From contig NZ_BAAAUN010000001.1 in NCBI RefSeq assembly GCF_039533965.1, positions 3,322,950 through 3,386,949 on the forward strand: a DNA stretch of 64,000 nucleotides, written 5' to 3'. Position numbers and translations under genes: made by a program. This DNA comes from Microbacterium luteolum. Its GTDB lineage: Bacteria > Actinomycetota > Actinomycetes > Actinomycetales > Microbacteriaceae. Shown in pieces: positions 23,283 through 31,696 of the stretch (position 1 is the first letter of the stretch; each line of letters begins with the position of its first letter). The notes under the pieces were generated by a model. It was not told the DNA's origin, did not search any database, and saw nothing but the letters and a program-made list of their open reading frames with translations.

Positions 23283-24684
23283 TCCGCTCGTCCTCTCCCG
23301 ATGGCAGTTCGGGCTGACGACCGTCTACCACTACCTGTTCGTGCCCCTGACGATCGGCATGGCGCTGGTCGCCGCGATCTTCCAGACCGCATGGGTGCGC
23401 ACCGCCAAGGTGCAGTACCTGCACCTGACGCGCTTCTTCGGCAAGATCTTCCTCATCAACTTCGCGATGGGCGTCGTCACCGGCATCGTGCAGGAGTTCC
23501 AGTTCGGCATGAACTGGTCGGACTACTCCCGCTTCGTCGGCGACGTGTTCGGCGCCCCGCTCGCCTTCGAGGGACTGCTCGCCTTCTTCTTCGAGGCCAC
23601 CTTCATCGGGCTCTGGATCTTCGGCTGGGACAAGCTCCCGCAGAAGCTGCACCTCGCCACGATCTGGTGCGTGTCGATCGGCAGCATCCTCTCGGCGTAC
23701 TTCATCATCGCCGCCAACGCGTTCATGCAGAACCCGGTGGGCTACGTCTTCAACCCCGAGACGAATCGCGCCGAGCTGACCGACTTCTGGGCGCTTCTCA
23801 CGAACCCCGTCGCGCTCGCCGCATTCCCGCACACGATCTTCGGCGCGCTCATGTTCGCCGCGGGTGTCGTGATCTCGGTCTCGGCCTGGCACCTCGCGCG
23901 CGGCCAGCACTTCGACACCATGCGCATCTCGCTGAAGTTCGGGCTGTGGGCGATGATCTTCTCGACCGCGGGCGTCGTGCTCACGGGCGACCAGCTGGGT
24001 CTCGCGATGTACGCCGCGCAGCCGATGAAGATGGCGGCGGCCGAGGCGACCTTCAACACGGTCTGCGGACCCGACGCCTCCTTCAGCCTCTTCACGCTCG
24101 GCACGCCGGACGGCAGCTCGGAGCTGTTCTCCATCCGCGTGCCGTACCTCCTGTCCCTCCTGTCGACGCACACGCTCGACGCGTGCGTGCACGGCATCAA
24201 CGACCTGAACGCCGAGTACAGCCAGACGTATGCCGACACGGGCATGACGGACTTCGCCCCCATCCTGTGGGTCACGTACTGGGCGTTCCGCTGGATGATC
24301 GGCCTGGGCATGGCCGCCGGCCTCGTCGCCGTGATCGGCCTGTGGCTCACCCGCAAGAGCGCGAAGAAGCCCCCGACGCAGTGGATGTGGAAGCTCGCGA
24401 TCTGGTCGTTCCCGCTCGCTCTCGCCGCCAACATCATGGGCTGGGTCTTCACCGAGATGGGCAGGCAGCCCTGGATCGTGTTCGGGTTGATGACCACGCA
24501 GGACGGCGTCTCGCCCGGTGTCTCCGGGGTCGAGGTGCTGATCTCCCTCATCGCCTTCACCGCGATCTACGCGGCGTTGGCCGTGGTCGAGATCCGTCTC
24601 ATCATCCGGGCTGCGCAGAAGGGGCCCGACACCGAAGAGCAACCCCACGACGAGACGGCCCAGCTGCCGTCGGTCGTCTACTGA
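23269..24684 (+). CDS. cydA: Cytochrome bd ubiquinol oxidase subunit I
   Basis: A 471-residue membrane subunit with about nine transmembrane helices. The heme ligands of the family are in place: H21 (VYHYLF), H188 (FPHTIFG) and M343 (FRWMIGLGM). The glutamate-rich FEGLLAFFFEATF helix forms the proton path. It is shorter than the E. coli protein because the Q loop is of the short type usual in Gram-positives. It oxidises quinol and reduces oxygen to water with high affinity. ACAGGAG stands just before the ATG. First structural gene of cydABDC, overlapped by its regulator. Confidence 0.98.
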   Translation: MEWLDPLVLSRWQFGLTTVYHYLFVPLTIGMALVAAIFQTAWVRTAKVQYLHLTRFFGKIFLINFAMGVVTGIVQEFQFGMNWSDYSRFVGDVFGAPLAFEGLLAFFFEATFIGLWIFGWDKLPQKLHLATIWCVSIGSILSAYFIIAANAFMQNPVGYVFNPETNRAELTDFWALLTNPVALAAFPHTIFGALMFAAGVVISVSAWHLARGQHFDTMRISLKFGLWAMIFSTAGVVLTGDQLGLAMYAAQPMKMAAAEATFNTVCGPDASFSLFTLGTPDGSSELFSIRVPYLLSLLSTHTLDACVHGINDLNAEYSQTYADTGMTDFAPILWVTYWAFRWMIGLGMAAGLVAVIGLWLTRKSAKKPPTQWMWKLAIWSFPLALAANIMGWVFTEMGRQPWIVFGLMTTQDGVSPGVSGVEVLISLIAFTAIYAALAVVEIRLIIRAAQKGPDTEEQPHDETAQLPSVVY

Positions 24685-24698
24685 GAGGAAGGAGCATC

Positions 24699-25727
24699 AT
24701 GGATCTCGCAACGCTCTGGTTCTTCATCGTCGCCTTCCTCTTCGTCGGCTACTTCGTGCTCGACGGGTTCGACTTCGGGGTGGGGATGTCGCTTCCGTTC
24801 CTCGGCCGGAACGACGTGTCGCGCCGCCAGGTCATCAACACGATCGGACCGATCTGGGACCTCAACGAGACCTGGGTCATCGTCGCCGGTGCCTGCCTGT
24901 TCGCGTCGTTCCCGGAGTGGTACGCCACACTGTTCAGTGGCTTCTACCTTCCGCTGCTGCTCATCCTGCTCGCCTTGATCCTGCGCGGTGTCTCGTTCGA
25001 GTACCGGCACCAGCGCGAGAGTGCGGCGTGGAAGCGCGGCTTCGACCGGATGATCGTGATCGGCTCGGCCGTGCCCGCGTTCCTCTGGGGCGTCGCCTTC
25101 GGCAATATCGTGCAGGGCGTCGCGATCGATGCGGACCACATCTACGTGGGCGGATTCTTCGCCCTCCTCAACCCCTACTCGCTGCTGGTCGGCCTCACGA
25201 CGCTGCTGGTGTTCTTCCTGCACGGTGTGCTGTTCGTGGCGCTGAAGACCGACGGGCAGGTTCATGAGGATGCGCGGCGCCTCGCCAAGATCGCGGCCGT
25301 GCCGACGATCCTCGTGGCAGCCGGCACCGTGCTCTGGACCATCGGGATCGCCGCGGGCCGGGAGGCTCCGCTGCTCTGGCTGGTCGTCGCTGCGGGGGTG
25401 CTCGCCGCCGTCAGCCTGATCGCCGCGGTGCTCTTCTCGCTCCGCGGACGCGACGGCCGGGCCTTCACCGCGGGAGCCGCGACCGTGCTGTTCGCCGTGG
25501 TCATGCTGTTCTTCGCACTGTTCCCGTTCGTGATGCCCTCGACGATCGACCCCGCGTACAGCCTGACCATCGCGAATGCCTCGAGCACGCCGTATACGCT
25601 GCAGATCATGAGCTGGACCGCGCTGATCGCCCTGCCGCTGGTCATCGCGTACCAGACCTGGACCTACTGGATCTTCCGCAAGCGCGTCACGCGCTCGTCG
25701 ATCGAGGCGGCGCCGGCACACGCATGA
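24699..25727 (+). CDS. cydB: Cytochrome bd ubiquinol oxidase subunit II
   Basis: A 342-residue subunit with about eight transmembrane helices. The conserved start is LATLWFFIVAFLFVGYFVLDGFDFGVGM, and W-D-N-E-T-W is seen as IWDLNETWVIVAGACLFASFPEWYA. It pairs with CydA, to which it gives a scaffold. GGAAGGAG precedes the ATG, 14 bp after cydA. The next gene overlaps it by four bases. Confidence 0.97.
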   Translation: MDLATLWFFIVAFLFVGYFVLDGFDFGVGMSLPFLGRNDVSRRQVINTIGPIWDLNETWVIVAGACLFASFPEWYATLFSGFYLPLLLILLALILRGVSFEYRHQRESAAWKRGFDRMIVIGSAVPAFLWGVAFGNIVQGVAIDADHIYVGGFFALLNPYSLLVGLTTLLVFFLHGVLFVALKTDGQVHEDARRLAKIAAVPTILVAAGTVLWTIGIAAGREAPLLWLVVAAGVLAAVSLIAAVLFSLRGRDGRAFTAGAATVLFAVVMLFFALFPFVMPSTIDPAYSLTIANASSTPYTLQIMSWTALIALPLVIAYQTWTYWIFRKRVTRSSIEAAPAHA

Positions 25728-27412
25728 AACCCGTCGATCCGCGACTGCTGCGGTACGCGGGTGCCGCGAGGGGGTTCCTCGCGGCATCCGCGCTGATCGG
25801 CGTGGTCCAGACCGCCGTGACGGTCGCGTTCGCCTGGCTGCTGACGGATGCCGTGACCGGCGCGCTCGCGGGACGGGATGTCTCGTCCTCTCTGCTCTGG
25901 CTGCTGGCGGCCGCGCTGCTGCGCGGCATCCTGATCGCGGCGTCGGATGCCGCGGGGACGCGCGCCGCCGCGAAGACCGGGATGCAGCTGCGGTCGGCGC
26001 TCATCGCGGCCGTCGGTCGCCTGGGGCCGGGGTGGCTGGCGCAGCGGAACCAGACCGCCCTCGCGGTGACCGCCGGGCACGGGCTCGAGGCGCTCGACGC
26101 GTACTTCGCGCGGTACATCCCGCAGCTCGTGCTCACGGTGATCGCGACGCCCGTGATCGTCGCCGTGATGTGGTGGCAGGACTGGCCGAGCGGACTGACC
26201 GCGATCATCACGCTGCCGCTGATCCCGCTGTTCCTGATCCTCATCGGCATCGCGACGCGCACCGTGCAGCAACGGCAGTGGCAGACACTGCAGCGGTTGG
26301 CCGCCCGCTTCGCCGACACGGTGCAGGGACTCTCGACGCTGCGGCTGTTCGGCCGCGACCGGCGCGCCGCGGACCGCATCGAGGAGACCGCCGACGAGTA
26401 CCGCCGCGAGACCATGAAGGTGCTGCGGTTCTCGTTCCTGTCGGGCTTCGCGATGGAGCTGCTCGCCTCGCTCGCGGTGGCGCTGATCGCGGTGGCCGTC
26501 GGGTTCCGGCTGCTGTCCGGCGACCTCTCGCTGGAGGTCGGGCTGTTCGTGCTGCTGCTCGCCCCCGAGGCGTTCCTGCCGATCCGGCAGGTCGGTGTGC
26601 AGTTCCACGCCGCGGCCGAGGGGGTCGCGGCGACCGAGGACGTGTTCGACGTGCTGGATCAGGCGGGGGCCGCAACGGAGTCCGCCCGATCGTTGGGCGA
26701 GGGAGCTTGCGACCGAGACGAAACGCCTGGAACGACGCGCAACCGCGACGGAGAGCGTTTCGTCTCGCTGCGCTCGCTCAACGACCGGTCGCTCAACGAC
26801 CGGTCGCTCGTCGTCGCCGACCTCCGGGTGCGTGACCTTCCGCCCGTCTCGTTCACAGCCGAACCCGGCACGATCACGCTGCTCGAGGGGCCGAGCGGTG
26901 CGGGGAAGTCGAGCCTGCTGGCTGCCCTGCGAGGTGCGGCGGAGTTCGACGGCACCGCCGACTTCGCCGGCCACGATGTGCGCGACCTCCCGCCGAGCGT
27001 ATGGCTGGCCTGGGCCGGGCAGAGGCCAGGGCTGCTGCGCGGCACAGTCGGTGCGAACGTCGCTCTGGGCGATCCGGCGCCCGATGCCGACGGTATCCGC
27101 TCTGCTCTGAACACCGCATGCGCGGACGCGATCGATGCCGAGCGGATGCTCGGCGTGCAGGGCAGCGGCCTCTCGGGCGGGCAGGCGCAGCGCGTCGCGG
27201 TCGCCCGCGCGCTGTACCGGCATGCTGCCGCTCCCGGGCGGGTGCTGGCGCTCGACGAACCTTCGAGCGCGCTCGATCCTGAGACCGAGGAGCGGCTCTG
27301 GCGGTCCCTGCGGGAGCGCGCGGATGCCGGGGCGACGATCCTGCTCGTCTCGCATCGCCGGTCGGCCCGGGACATCGCCGATCAGGTCATCGCGCTGGGG
27401 GTGAGCGCATGA
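25724..27412 (+). CDS. cydD: Thiol reductant ABC exporter subunit CydD
   Basis: A 562-residue half-transporter with six transmembrane helices in residues ~1-310 and an ATPase domain with Walker A EGPSGAGKSS, signature LSGGQAQRVAVARAL and Walker B VLALDEPSSALD. With CydC it exports cysteine/glutathione-type thiols needed to assemble cytochrome bd. The start overlaps cydB (ATGA). Odd: the linker between the halves (about residues 320-360) is Arg/Asp/Ser-rich and encoded by an inverted-repeat element, including a duplicated SLNDR. The frame is kept and both domains look intact. Confidence 0.95.
   Translation: MKPVDPRLLRYAGAARGFLAASALIGVVQTAVTVAFAWLLTDAVTGALAGRDVSSSLLWLLAAALLRGILIAASDAAGTRAAAKTGMQLRSALIAAVGRLGPGWLAQRNQTALAVTAGHGLEALDAYFARYIPQLVLTVIATPVIVAVMWWQDWPSGLTAIITLPLIPLFLILIGIATRTVQQRQWQTLQRLAARFADTVQGLSTLRLFGRDRRAADRIEETADEYRRETMKVLRFSFLSGFAMELLASLAVALIAVAVGFRLLSGDLSLEVGLFVLLLAPEAFLPIRQVGVQFHAAAEGVAATEDVFDVLDQAGAATESARSLGEGACDRDETPGTTRNRDGERFVSLRSLNDRSLNDRSLVVADLRVRDLPPVSFTAEPGTITLLEGPSGAGKSSLLAALRGAAEFDGTADFAGHDVRDLPPSVWLAWAGQRPGLLRGTVGANVALGDPAPDADGIRSALNTACADAIDAERMLGVQGSGLSGGQAQRVAVARALYRHAAAPGRVLALDEPSSALDPETEERLWRSLRERADAGATILLVSHRRSARDIADQVIALGVSA
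26685..26803. repeat. Palindromic repeat element inserted in cydD
   Basis: Left arm 26685-26726 ends in GAGACGAAACGC (26715-26726), the exact complement of GCGTTTCGTCTC at 26755-26766. Outward from there both arms read the degenerate CGTTGAGCGAG type of sequence. The right arm ends in two direct copies of TCGCTCAACGACCGG (26774-26788, 26789-26803). Structure and base use are unlike the rest of cydD, and resemble REP/intergenic repeats I know from Microbacteriaceae genomes. Confidence 0.75.
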
Positions 27413-29130
27413 CCCTTCGACAAGCTCAGGGACCCACGGGGGAGCCGCAGGGACCCACGGCAAAGGACCTGGGATCCCGCGCAGCGCGGGTCCGCGGCAT
27501 CCTGCGTCTCGCGCAGCCGCCGATCGCGCGGTTCCTTCCCGGACTGATCTGGGGCGTGCTCTCGGCCACTGCCGCGGTCAGCCTGCTCGCCGTCAGCGGT
27601 TGGCTCATCGTGAGCGCGTCGATCGTCGATTCGCTCGTGCCGCTGTCGATCGCGGTCGTCGGGGTGCGGTTCTTCGCGGTGTCGCGCGCGGTGACCCGGT
27701 ACCTCGAGCGGCTGAGTGGGCACGACGCGGCCTTGCGGCAGCTCGCGACGACCCGCGCCGACATGGTGCGCCGCCTCATCCCGCTGTCTCCGGCGGGACT
27801 CGGCTCGACCGATCGCGGCCGGGTGCTCGCCGCGCTCGTCGACGACGTCGAGAATCTGCAGAACCTGCCGCTGCGTGTGGTGCAGCCGCTCGCGGTCGCG
27901 GGGGTCGTCGCGCTCGGCGCCGTGGGGTTCATCGCGTTCGTCTCTCCGCCGGCCGCGCTGACGCTGGCCGTGTGCCTGCTCGTCGCCGCCGCGGCATCCA
28001 TCGGTCTGGGGTGGGTGTTCGGATCGCGTGCCGAGGCACTCGTCTCCGCCCGGCGCGCTGATCTCTCCGCCGCCCTCGTCGACTACTTCGGCAGCCTCGA
28101 CGTGCTCCTGGCGTACGGCGCCGAGGAGCAGGCTCGAGAGCGCGTGCGCGAGGCGGATGCCGTGCTCCGGCGCCTGGTCGCGCGCGCCTCGCTCGCCCAG
28201 GCGATAGCCGCCGGGGTGGTGTCGGCGGTCGCCGGTGCCGCGTCGGTGTGGGCGCTCGCCGCGGCGGCTCCGGGCCTCGCGACCCGAGCGATCGATGGGC
28301 CGTGGCTGGCGGTGGCCGTGCTCGTGCCGATGGTGGTGTTCGAGATCTTCGGGGCGGTGCCGATCGCCGCGGCATCCTGGCGGAGCGTGCGGTCGAGCGC
28401 CGAGCGCATCGTCGACGTGCTGCCCGATCGGATGCCGGCGGAGTTGCGGACGGATGACGGCGAGGATGCCGAGATCGCGGGCACCCCCGCCTTGCGGCTG
28501 CGCGGCGTGCGGGCGAACTGGCCGGGCGGGACGGCCGCGCTCGCCGGCATCGACCTCGATCTGCGTCCGGGCGAGCGGGTGCTCGTCGCGGGGCCGAGCG
28601 GTGCGGGCAAGAGCTCCCTCGCTGCGGTGCTGGTGGGCTTCCTCCGGGCCGAGGGTGACTACCGGATCGGCGAGCGGGAGGCCGCTGCGCTGTCGGGTCC
28701 GGCGCTGCGACGGACGATCGGGCTGTGCGAGCAGAGTCCTCAGCTGTTCGACGAGGACATCCGTCAGAATCTCTTGTTCGCGCGCGACACCGCGACCGAT
28801 GAGGAACTGCGCGAGGTGCTGGATCGCGTCGGCCTGGGGGAGTGGGTGCGCGAGCGCGGCGGTCTGGATGCCCGGGTCGGTGACCGCGGCGCCCTCGTCT
28901 CCGGCGGACAGGCCCAGCGCATCGCCCTCGCCCGGGCGCTGCTGCGCGGCTTCCCGGTGCTGGTGCTCGACGAGCCGACTGCGGGCGTCGATCCGGATGC
29001 CTCCGACGCTCTGCTGCGCGACCTGCTCGCCGCCGCCGGTGACCAGTCCGTGCTGTTGATCTCGCATGTCGCACCGCCGGCGGGGACGGTCGATCGCGTC
29101 GTGCGGCTGGAGAACGGGCGGACCGTCTGA
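27409..29130 (+). CDS. cydC: Thiol reductant ABC exporter subunit CydC
   Basis: A 573-residue partner of CydD with six membrane helices and an ATPase domain (Walker A GPSGAGKSSL, signature VSGGQAQRIALARAL, Walker B VLVLDEPTAGVD). The family's WLIVSAS and RYLERLSGHDAAL segments are present. The start overlaps cydD by four bases (ATGA). The first ~25 residues (LRQAQGPTGEPQGPT) have no counterpart in other CydC proteins and come from a repeat element, so the ancestral protein probably began nearer GILRLAQPP. It is the last gene of the operon. Confidence 0.95.
   Translation: MTLRQAQGPTGEPQGPTAKDLGSRAARVRGILRLAQPPIARFLPGLIWGVLSATAAVSLLAVSGWLIVSASIVDSLVPLSIAVVGVRFFAVSRAVTRYLERLSGHDAALRQLATTRADMVRRLIPLSPAGLGSTDRGRVLAALVDDVENLQNLPLRVVQPLAVAGVVALGAVGFIAFVSPPAALTLAVCLLVAAAASIGLGWVFGSRAEALVSARRADLSAALVDYFGSLDVLLAYGAEEQARERVREADAVLRRLVARASLAQAIAAGVVSAVAGAASVWALAAAAPGLATRAIDGPWLAVAVLVPMVVFEIFGAVPIAAASWRSVRSSAERIVDVLPDRMPAELRTDDGEDAEIAGTPALRLRGVRANWPGGTAALAGIDLDLRPGERVLVAGPSGAGKSSLAAVLVGFLRAEGDYRIGEREAAALSGPALRRTIGLCEQSPQLFDEDIRQNLLFARDTATDEELREVLDRVGLGEWVRERGGLDARVGDRGALVSGGQAQRIALARALLRGFPVLVLDEPTAGVDPDASDALLRDLLAAAGDQSVLLISHVAPPAGTVDRVVRLENGRTV
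27413..27460. repeat. Repeat element at the start of cydC
   Basis: CCCTTCGACAAGCTCAGGG (27413-27431) is a repeat type very common in actinomycete and other high-GC genomes. It is followed by two copies of GGGACCCACGG (27429-27439 and 27450-27460). It is translated as LRQAQGPTGEPQGPT at the CydC N-terminus. Confidence 0.7.
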
Positions 29131-29159
29131 GGCCGACGGGTCAGGCGGACTCGGCGCCG

Positions 29160-29936
29160 TCAGCTGTACAGCGGCGTCGGCGGCTCCATGACGATGCCCT
29201 GCGCCTCGAACGCCTTGCGGCGCTCCTCGATGCGGCGGTGCAGCTCGACCTGCGCGTCGTCGACGAACTGCGCGTCGAGGTCGACGGTCGTCGGGCGCGG
29301 GTCTCCGTGATGCGCTGCGATGTAGGCGTCGAGCTCGGGGCCGCTCGTCCATGAGGCGATGAGCGCGTAGCGCGGAGCCGTGCCGCGATGCCAGACCGCG
29401 TGCCAGAAGCGCTGCGTGTCGACGATGATCCGCGACCCGGCGCGCAGCGGAAGTCGCACCTCGGTCGCTGGATCGAAGCGGTCGGAGCGGAGGATCAGCA
29501 TCGACTCCGTGTCGTCGGTGAGGTTGAAGAACCCTCGCACGACCCAGCCGGTGCCCTCGTCGTTGAGGCGGTTGTTGTCGTCCTGGTGCAGGTTGTAGAT
29601 CGCGTCGGCGTACTCGTTCGGCTGCAGCTCGATGACCCGGCAGCGCCCGATGCCCGCGCCCGGTTCGAGCGCCCGCTGCTGCAGCGTCGGCGCGGTCGCG
29701 ACCTGGGTCGAGACCCAGACACCGTCCTTGTCGGTACGCGGAGGAGTGTGGTTCCAGAAGCCGTTGCAGTCGACGTCGCCGGCGTAGCTCGTGAGCGGAG
29801 CGAACCGCGTGATGCCCGAGGAGCGCCAGCGCACGTACTCGAGATCGAGCCATTCGGCGGGGTCGATCTCGGCGGGGTGATCGTCGAGGACGACGTAGCC
29901 GCTCTCGGCCAACGCCTCGGACGTGATGAAGCCCAT
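29160..29936 (-). CDS. Phytanoyl-CoA-dioxygenase-like Fe(II)/2-oxoglutarate enzyme
   Basis: A 258-residue protein with the jelly-roll pattern of 2-oxoglutarate oxygenases: a likely iron pair in YNLHQDDNN (His-x-Asp), a distal histidine in RFWHAVWHRG, and an arginine after it (APRYALIASW). I chose ATG 29936 (MGFITS) because GGGAAGG lies 8 bases before it; an ATG three codons earlier sits on top of that site. Its substrate is unknown. It is head to head with the MetE-like gene at 30049, so the two could share control. The family call is moderate. Confidence 0.65.
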   Translation of the reverse strand: MGFITSEALAESGYVVLDDHPAEIDPAEWLDLEYVRWRSSGITRFAPLTSYAGDVDCNGFWNHTPPRTDKDGVWVSTQVATAPTLQQRALEPGAGIGRCRVIELQPNEYADAIYNLHQDDNNRLNDEGTGWVVRGFFNLTDDTESMLILRSDRFDPATEVRLPLRAGSRIIVDTQRFWHAVWHRGTAPRYALIASWTSGPELDAYIAAHHGDPRPTTVDLDAQFVDDAQVELHRRIEERRKAFEAQGIVMEPPTPLYS

Positions 29937-29961
29937 CGGTCGCATCCTTCCCTCGGGGTGC

Positions 29962-29975
29962 TTAGGCCATCCTAA
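29962..29975. promoter_or_regulatory. TTAGG-N4-CCTAA inverted repeat
   Basis: A 5-4-5 repeat in the divergent gap between the oxygenase-like and MetE-like genes. The half-sites resemble those of DtxR/IdeR iron boxes, but the spacing does not match the 19-bp consensus. Confidence 0.3.
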
Positions 29976-30036
29976 CTCGCACGGGTTCCCGGCGCTCGGA
30001 GGGCCGCCGTCGAAAAGACCGTTCGACTCGCGCCGA

Positions 30037-30042
30037 TATTCT
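30037..30042 (+). promoter_or_regulatory. -10 box next to a start codon
   Basis: TATTCT ends 6 bases before ATG 30049. The six bases between are GGAGGG, so they could act as SD only in a longer transcript. Confidence 0.5.
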
Positions 30043-30048
30043 GGAGGG

Positions 30049-31095
30049 ATGACTCAGCCGCAGGGTGCCCTCCTCGTGGGCAGTGTGAACTACGACGATG
30101 CCGAGACCACGATGCGCACGGCCGCAGACCTGCTCGGCTCGCGCCTCCGGCGCCTCCCCGACGGCGAGGTCGGCAAGCGATTCCACTGGATCATGTTCCA
30201 GCCCGACGTCCTCGGCCAAGCCGAGGGGATCGAACGCGTCGGCGACCAGCCCATCCCGTTCCCGGCCGGCATCGACGCGCGAGGCCTGCGCATCGCGGAA
30301 GGAGCGGATGCCGCCGCGATCGAGCTCCCGGCCCTCGGGTACGCCTCGGCGGCGATCGAGTCGTACGCGGTGTTCACCCGTCTGCGCGAAGAAGGAGCCG
30401 TGCCGGCCGGCATCCGCTTCCAGGTCTCGCTGCCGACGCCGCTCGCCGTGATCTCCTCGTTCTTCGGCGGCGACGACCGCGCGGCGATCGAGCCCGTGTA
30501 CACCGCGGCCATCCTTCGGGAGCTCGACGACATCCTCGTCGCGATTCCGCACGGCGACCTCGCGGTGCAGTGGGACGTGGCGAGCGAGATGGGCATCATC
30601 GAGCGCGCGTCGGGCTACGGGGCGGTCATGGAGGCCTGGTGGCCGGGTGACCCGTTCGACGGCCTCGTCGCGCGGCTGGCCGCGCTCGTCGACGCCGTGC
30701 CGGCGGACGTCGAGGTCGGCGTGCACCTCTGCTACGGCGACGCGGGGGAGAAGCACTTCTTCGAGCCCACGGATGCCGCGAACCTCGTCCGCTACGCGAA
30801 CGCCGTGGTCGCGGCATCCGCTCGTCCGCTCACATGGCTCCACCTGCCGGTGCCGATCGCGCGTGACGACGAGGGCTACTTCGCGCCGCTCACTTCGCTC
30901 GTGCCCGTCTCAGAGCTTTATCTGGGACTCGTGCACCGCGAGGACGGAGCCGAGGGCGCAGCGCGACGGATCGCCGCCGCTGCGCCGTTCGCGCCGGAGT
31001 TCGGCGTCGCGACCGAATGCGGCATCGGCCGGGCGCCGGCCGGGTCGACCGAGGGCATCCTCCGCACCCATGCCGAGGTCGCCGCGGCCTGGTGA
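30049..31095 (+). CDS. MetE/UROD-like barrel protein of unknown function
   Basis: A 348-residue cytoplasmic protein. The fold resembles cobalamin-independent methionine synthase and uroporphyrinogen decarboxylase barrels: LLVGSVNYDDAETTMRT at the start, RLPDGEVGKRFHWIMFQ, QVSLPTPLAVISSFF, LAVQWDVASEMG, VGVHLCYGD, and FGVATECGIGR near the end. The Zn ligands of MetE are partly there (H-L-C and E-C). No folate domain is present, so it may be a methyltransferase or a C-S/C-C lyase acting on an unknown acceptor. It is divergent from a 2-oxoglutarate oxygenase-like gene. Confidence 0.7.
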   Translation: MTQPQGALLVGSVNYDDAETTMRTAADLLGSRLRRLPDGEVGKRFHWIMFQPDVLGQAEGIERVGDQPIPFPAGIDARGLRIAEGADAAAIELPALGYASAAIESYAVFTRLREEGAVPAGIRFQVSLPTPLAVISSFFGGDDRAAIEPVYTAAILRELDDILVAIPHGDLAVQWDVASEMGIIERASGYGAVMEAWWPGDPFDGLVARLAALVDAVPADVEVGVHLCYGDAGEKHFFEPTDAANLVRYANAVVAASARPLTWLHLPVPIARDDEGYFAPLTSLVPVSELYLGLVHREDGAEGAARRIAAAAPFAPEFGVATECGIGRAPAGSTEGILRTHAEVAAAW

Positions 31096-31152
31096 TGCAC
31101 GCGCGCATGCGCGGATTCGCGCGCCGGGCCGGTCTCGCGTAAGCTGTTCTGC

Positions 31153-31243
31153 GGTGACGTGTCCGAGCGGCCGAAGGTGCAACTCTCGAAAAGTTGTGTA
31201 GGGTAACCCCCTACCGTGGGTTCAAATCCCACCGTCACCGCCA
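31153..31243 (+). tRNA. tRNA-Ser (anticodon CGA)
   Basis: A 91-base class II tRNA. The acceptor stem GGTGACG pairs with CGTCACC. The anticodon stem CAACT/AGTTG holds the loop CTCGAAA with anticodon CGA, which reads UCG. A long variable arm GTAGGG/CCCTAC marks it as serine. The T arm is GTGGG-TTCAAAT-CCCAC, and discriminator G and CCA are encoded. TAAGCT at 31140 may be its -10 box. Confidence 0.97.
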
Positions 31244-31247
31244 TGGA

Positions 31248-31273
31248 AACCCCCTCCTCGTGAGGGGGTTTTT
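31248..31273 (+). terminator. Rho-independent terminator of the tRNA
   Basis: A 9-bp stem AACCCCCTC/GAGGGGGTT with a 5-base loop, followed by TTT, starts 5 bases after the tRNA end. Confidence 0.9.
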
Positions 31274-31325
31274 CCGCGCCGGGGCTCCGGGCGCGGCGAA
31301 TCCGGGGTCTTCGAGCCCGGGCCGG

Positions 31326-31523
31326 TCACTCCTTCGCCCGCCGCCTGATCATCCACGCGATCGTCGCCACGAGGATGCCGAGGAACAGCCCGCCGCTGAT
31401 GCCGAAGCCGACCCCTATGGGTTCGACGAACATCCCGACCACCACCCCGACGAACATGCCGGCCAGCACACCGATCACGATGTACTTCGTCATGCCCGCA
31501 TCAGCCGCCCCTGGTTCGCTCAT
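31326..31523 (-). CDS. Small two-helix membrane protein
   Basis: A 65-residue protein with a polar N-terminus, two close hydrophobic segments rich in glycine (YIVIGVLAGMFVGVVVGMFV and VGFGISGGLFLGILVATIAWMI) and a basic tail RRRAKE. GxxxG spacing suggests tight helix packing, like glycine-zipper proteins. ATG 31523 (MSEPG) has GGGGG upstream. The function is unknown. Confidence 0.65.
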   Translation of the reverse strand: MSEPGAADAGMTKYIVIGVLAGMFVGVVVGMFVEPIGVGFGISGGLFLGILVATIAWMIRRRAKE

Positions 31524-31684
31524 GCCCCCAGTGTGCACGACCGCTCCTCAGCGCACCACGGGCGCCGAAGGGATCTCTGTGATGACGTCGACGAGAGCTC
31601 CGGAGGAGGCGCAGATCACGATGGGCTGTGGCTAGCAGATCTGCAGCGGTCCGCAAGGCCCTGTGGTCTCCATTCGGGAATTCA

Positions 31685-31690
31685 TAGTGT
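31685..31690 (+). promoter_or_regulatory. -10 box of a leaderless promoter
   Basis: TAGTGT ends 6 bases before ATG 31697. Confidence 0.45.
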
Positions 31691-31696
31691 GGATCG

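Noticed and set aside
26685..26803. Insertion sequence in cydD
   Set aside because: No transposase, no target duplication seen, and only ~120 bp. It reads as a short palindromic repeat.
29962..29975. IdeR/DtxR iron box
   Set aside because: The half-sites match, but the 4-base spacing is not that of the 19-bp consensus, so I list it only as an inverted repeat.
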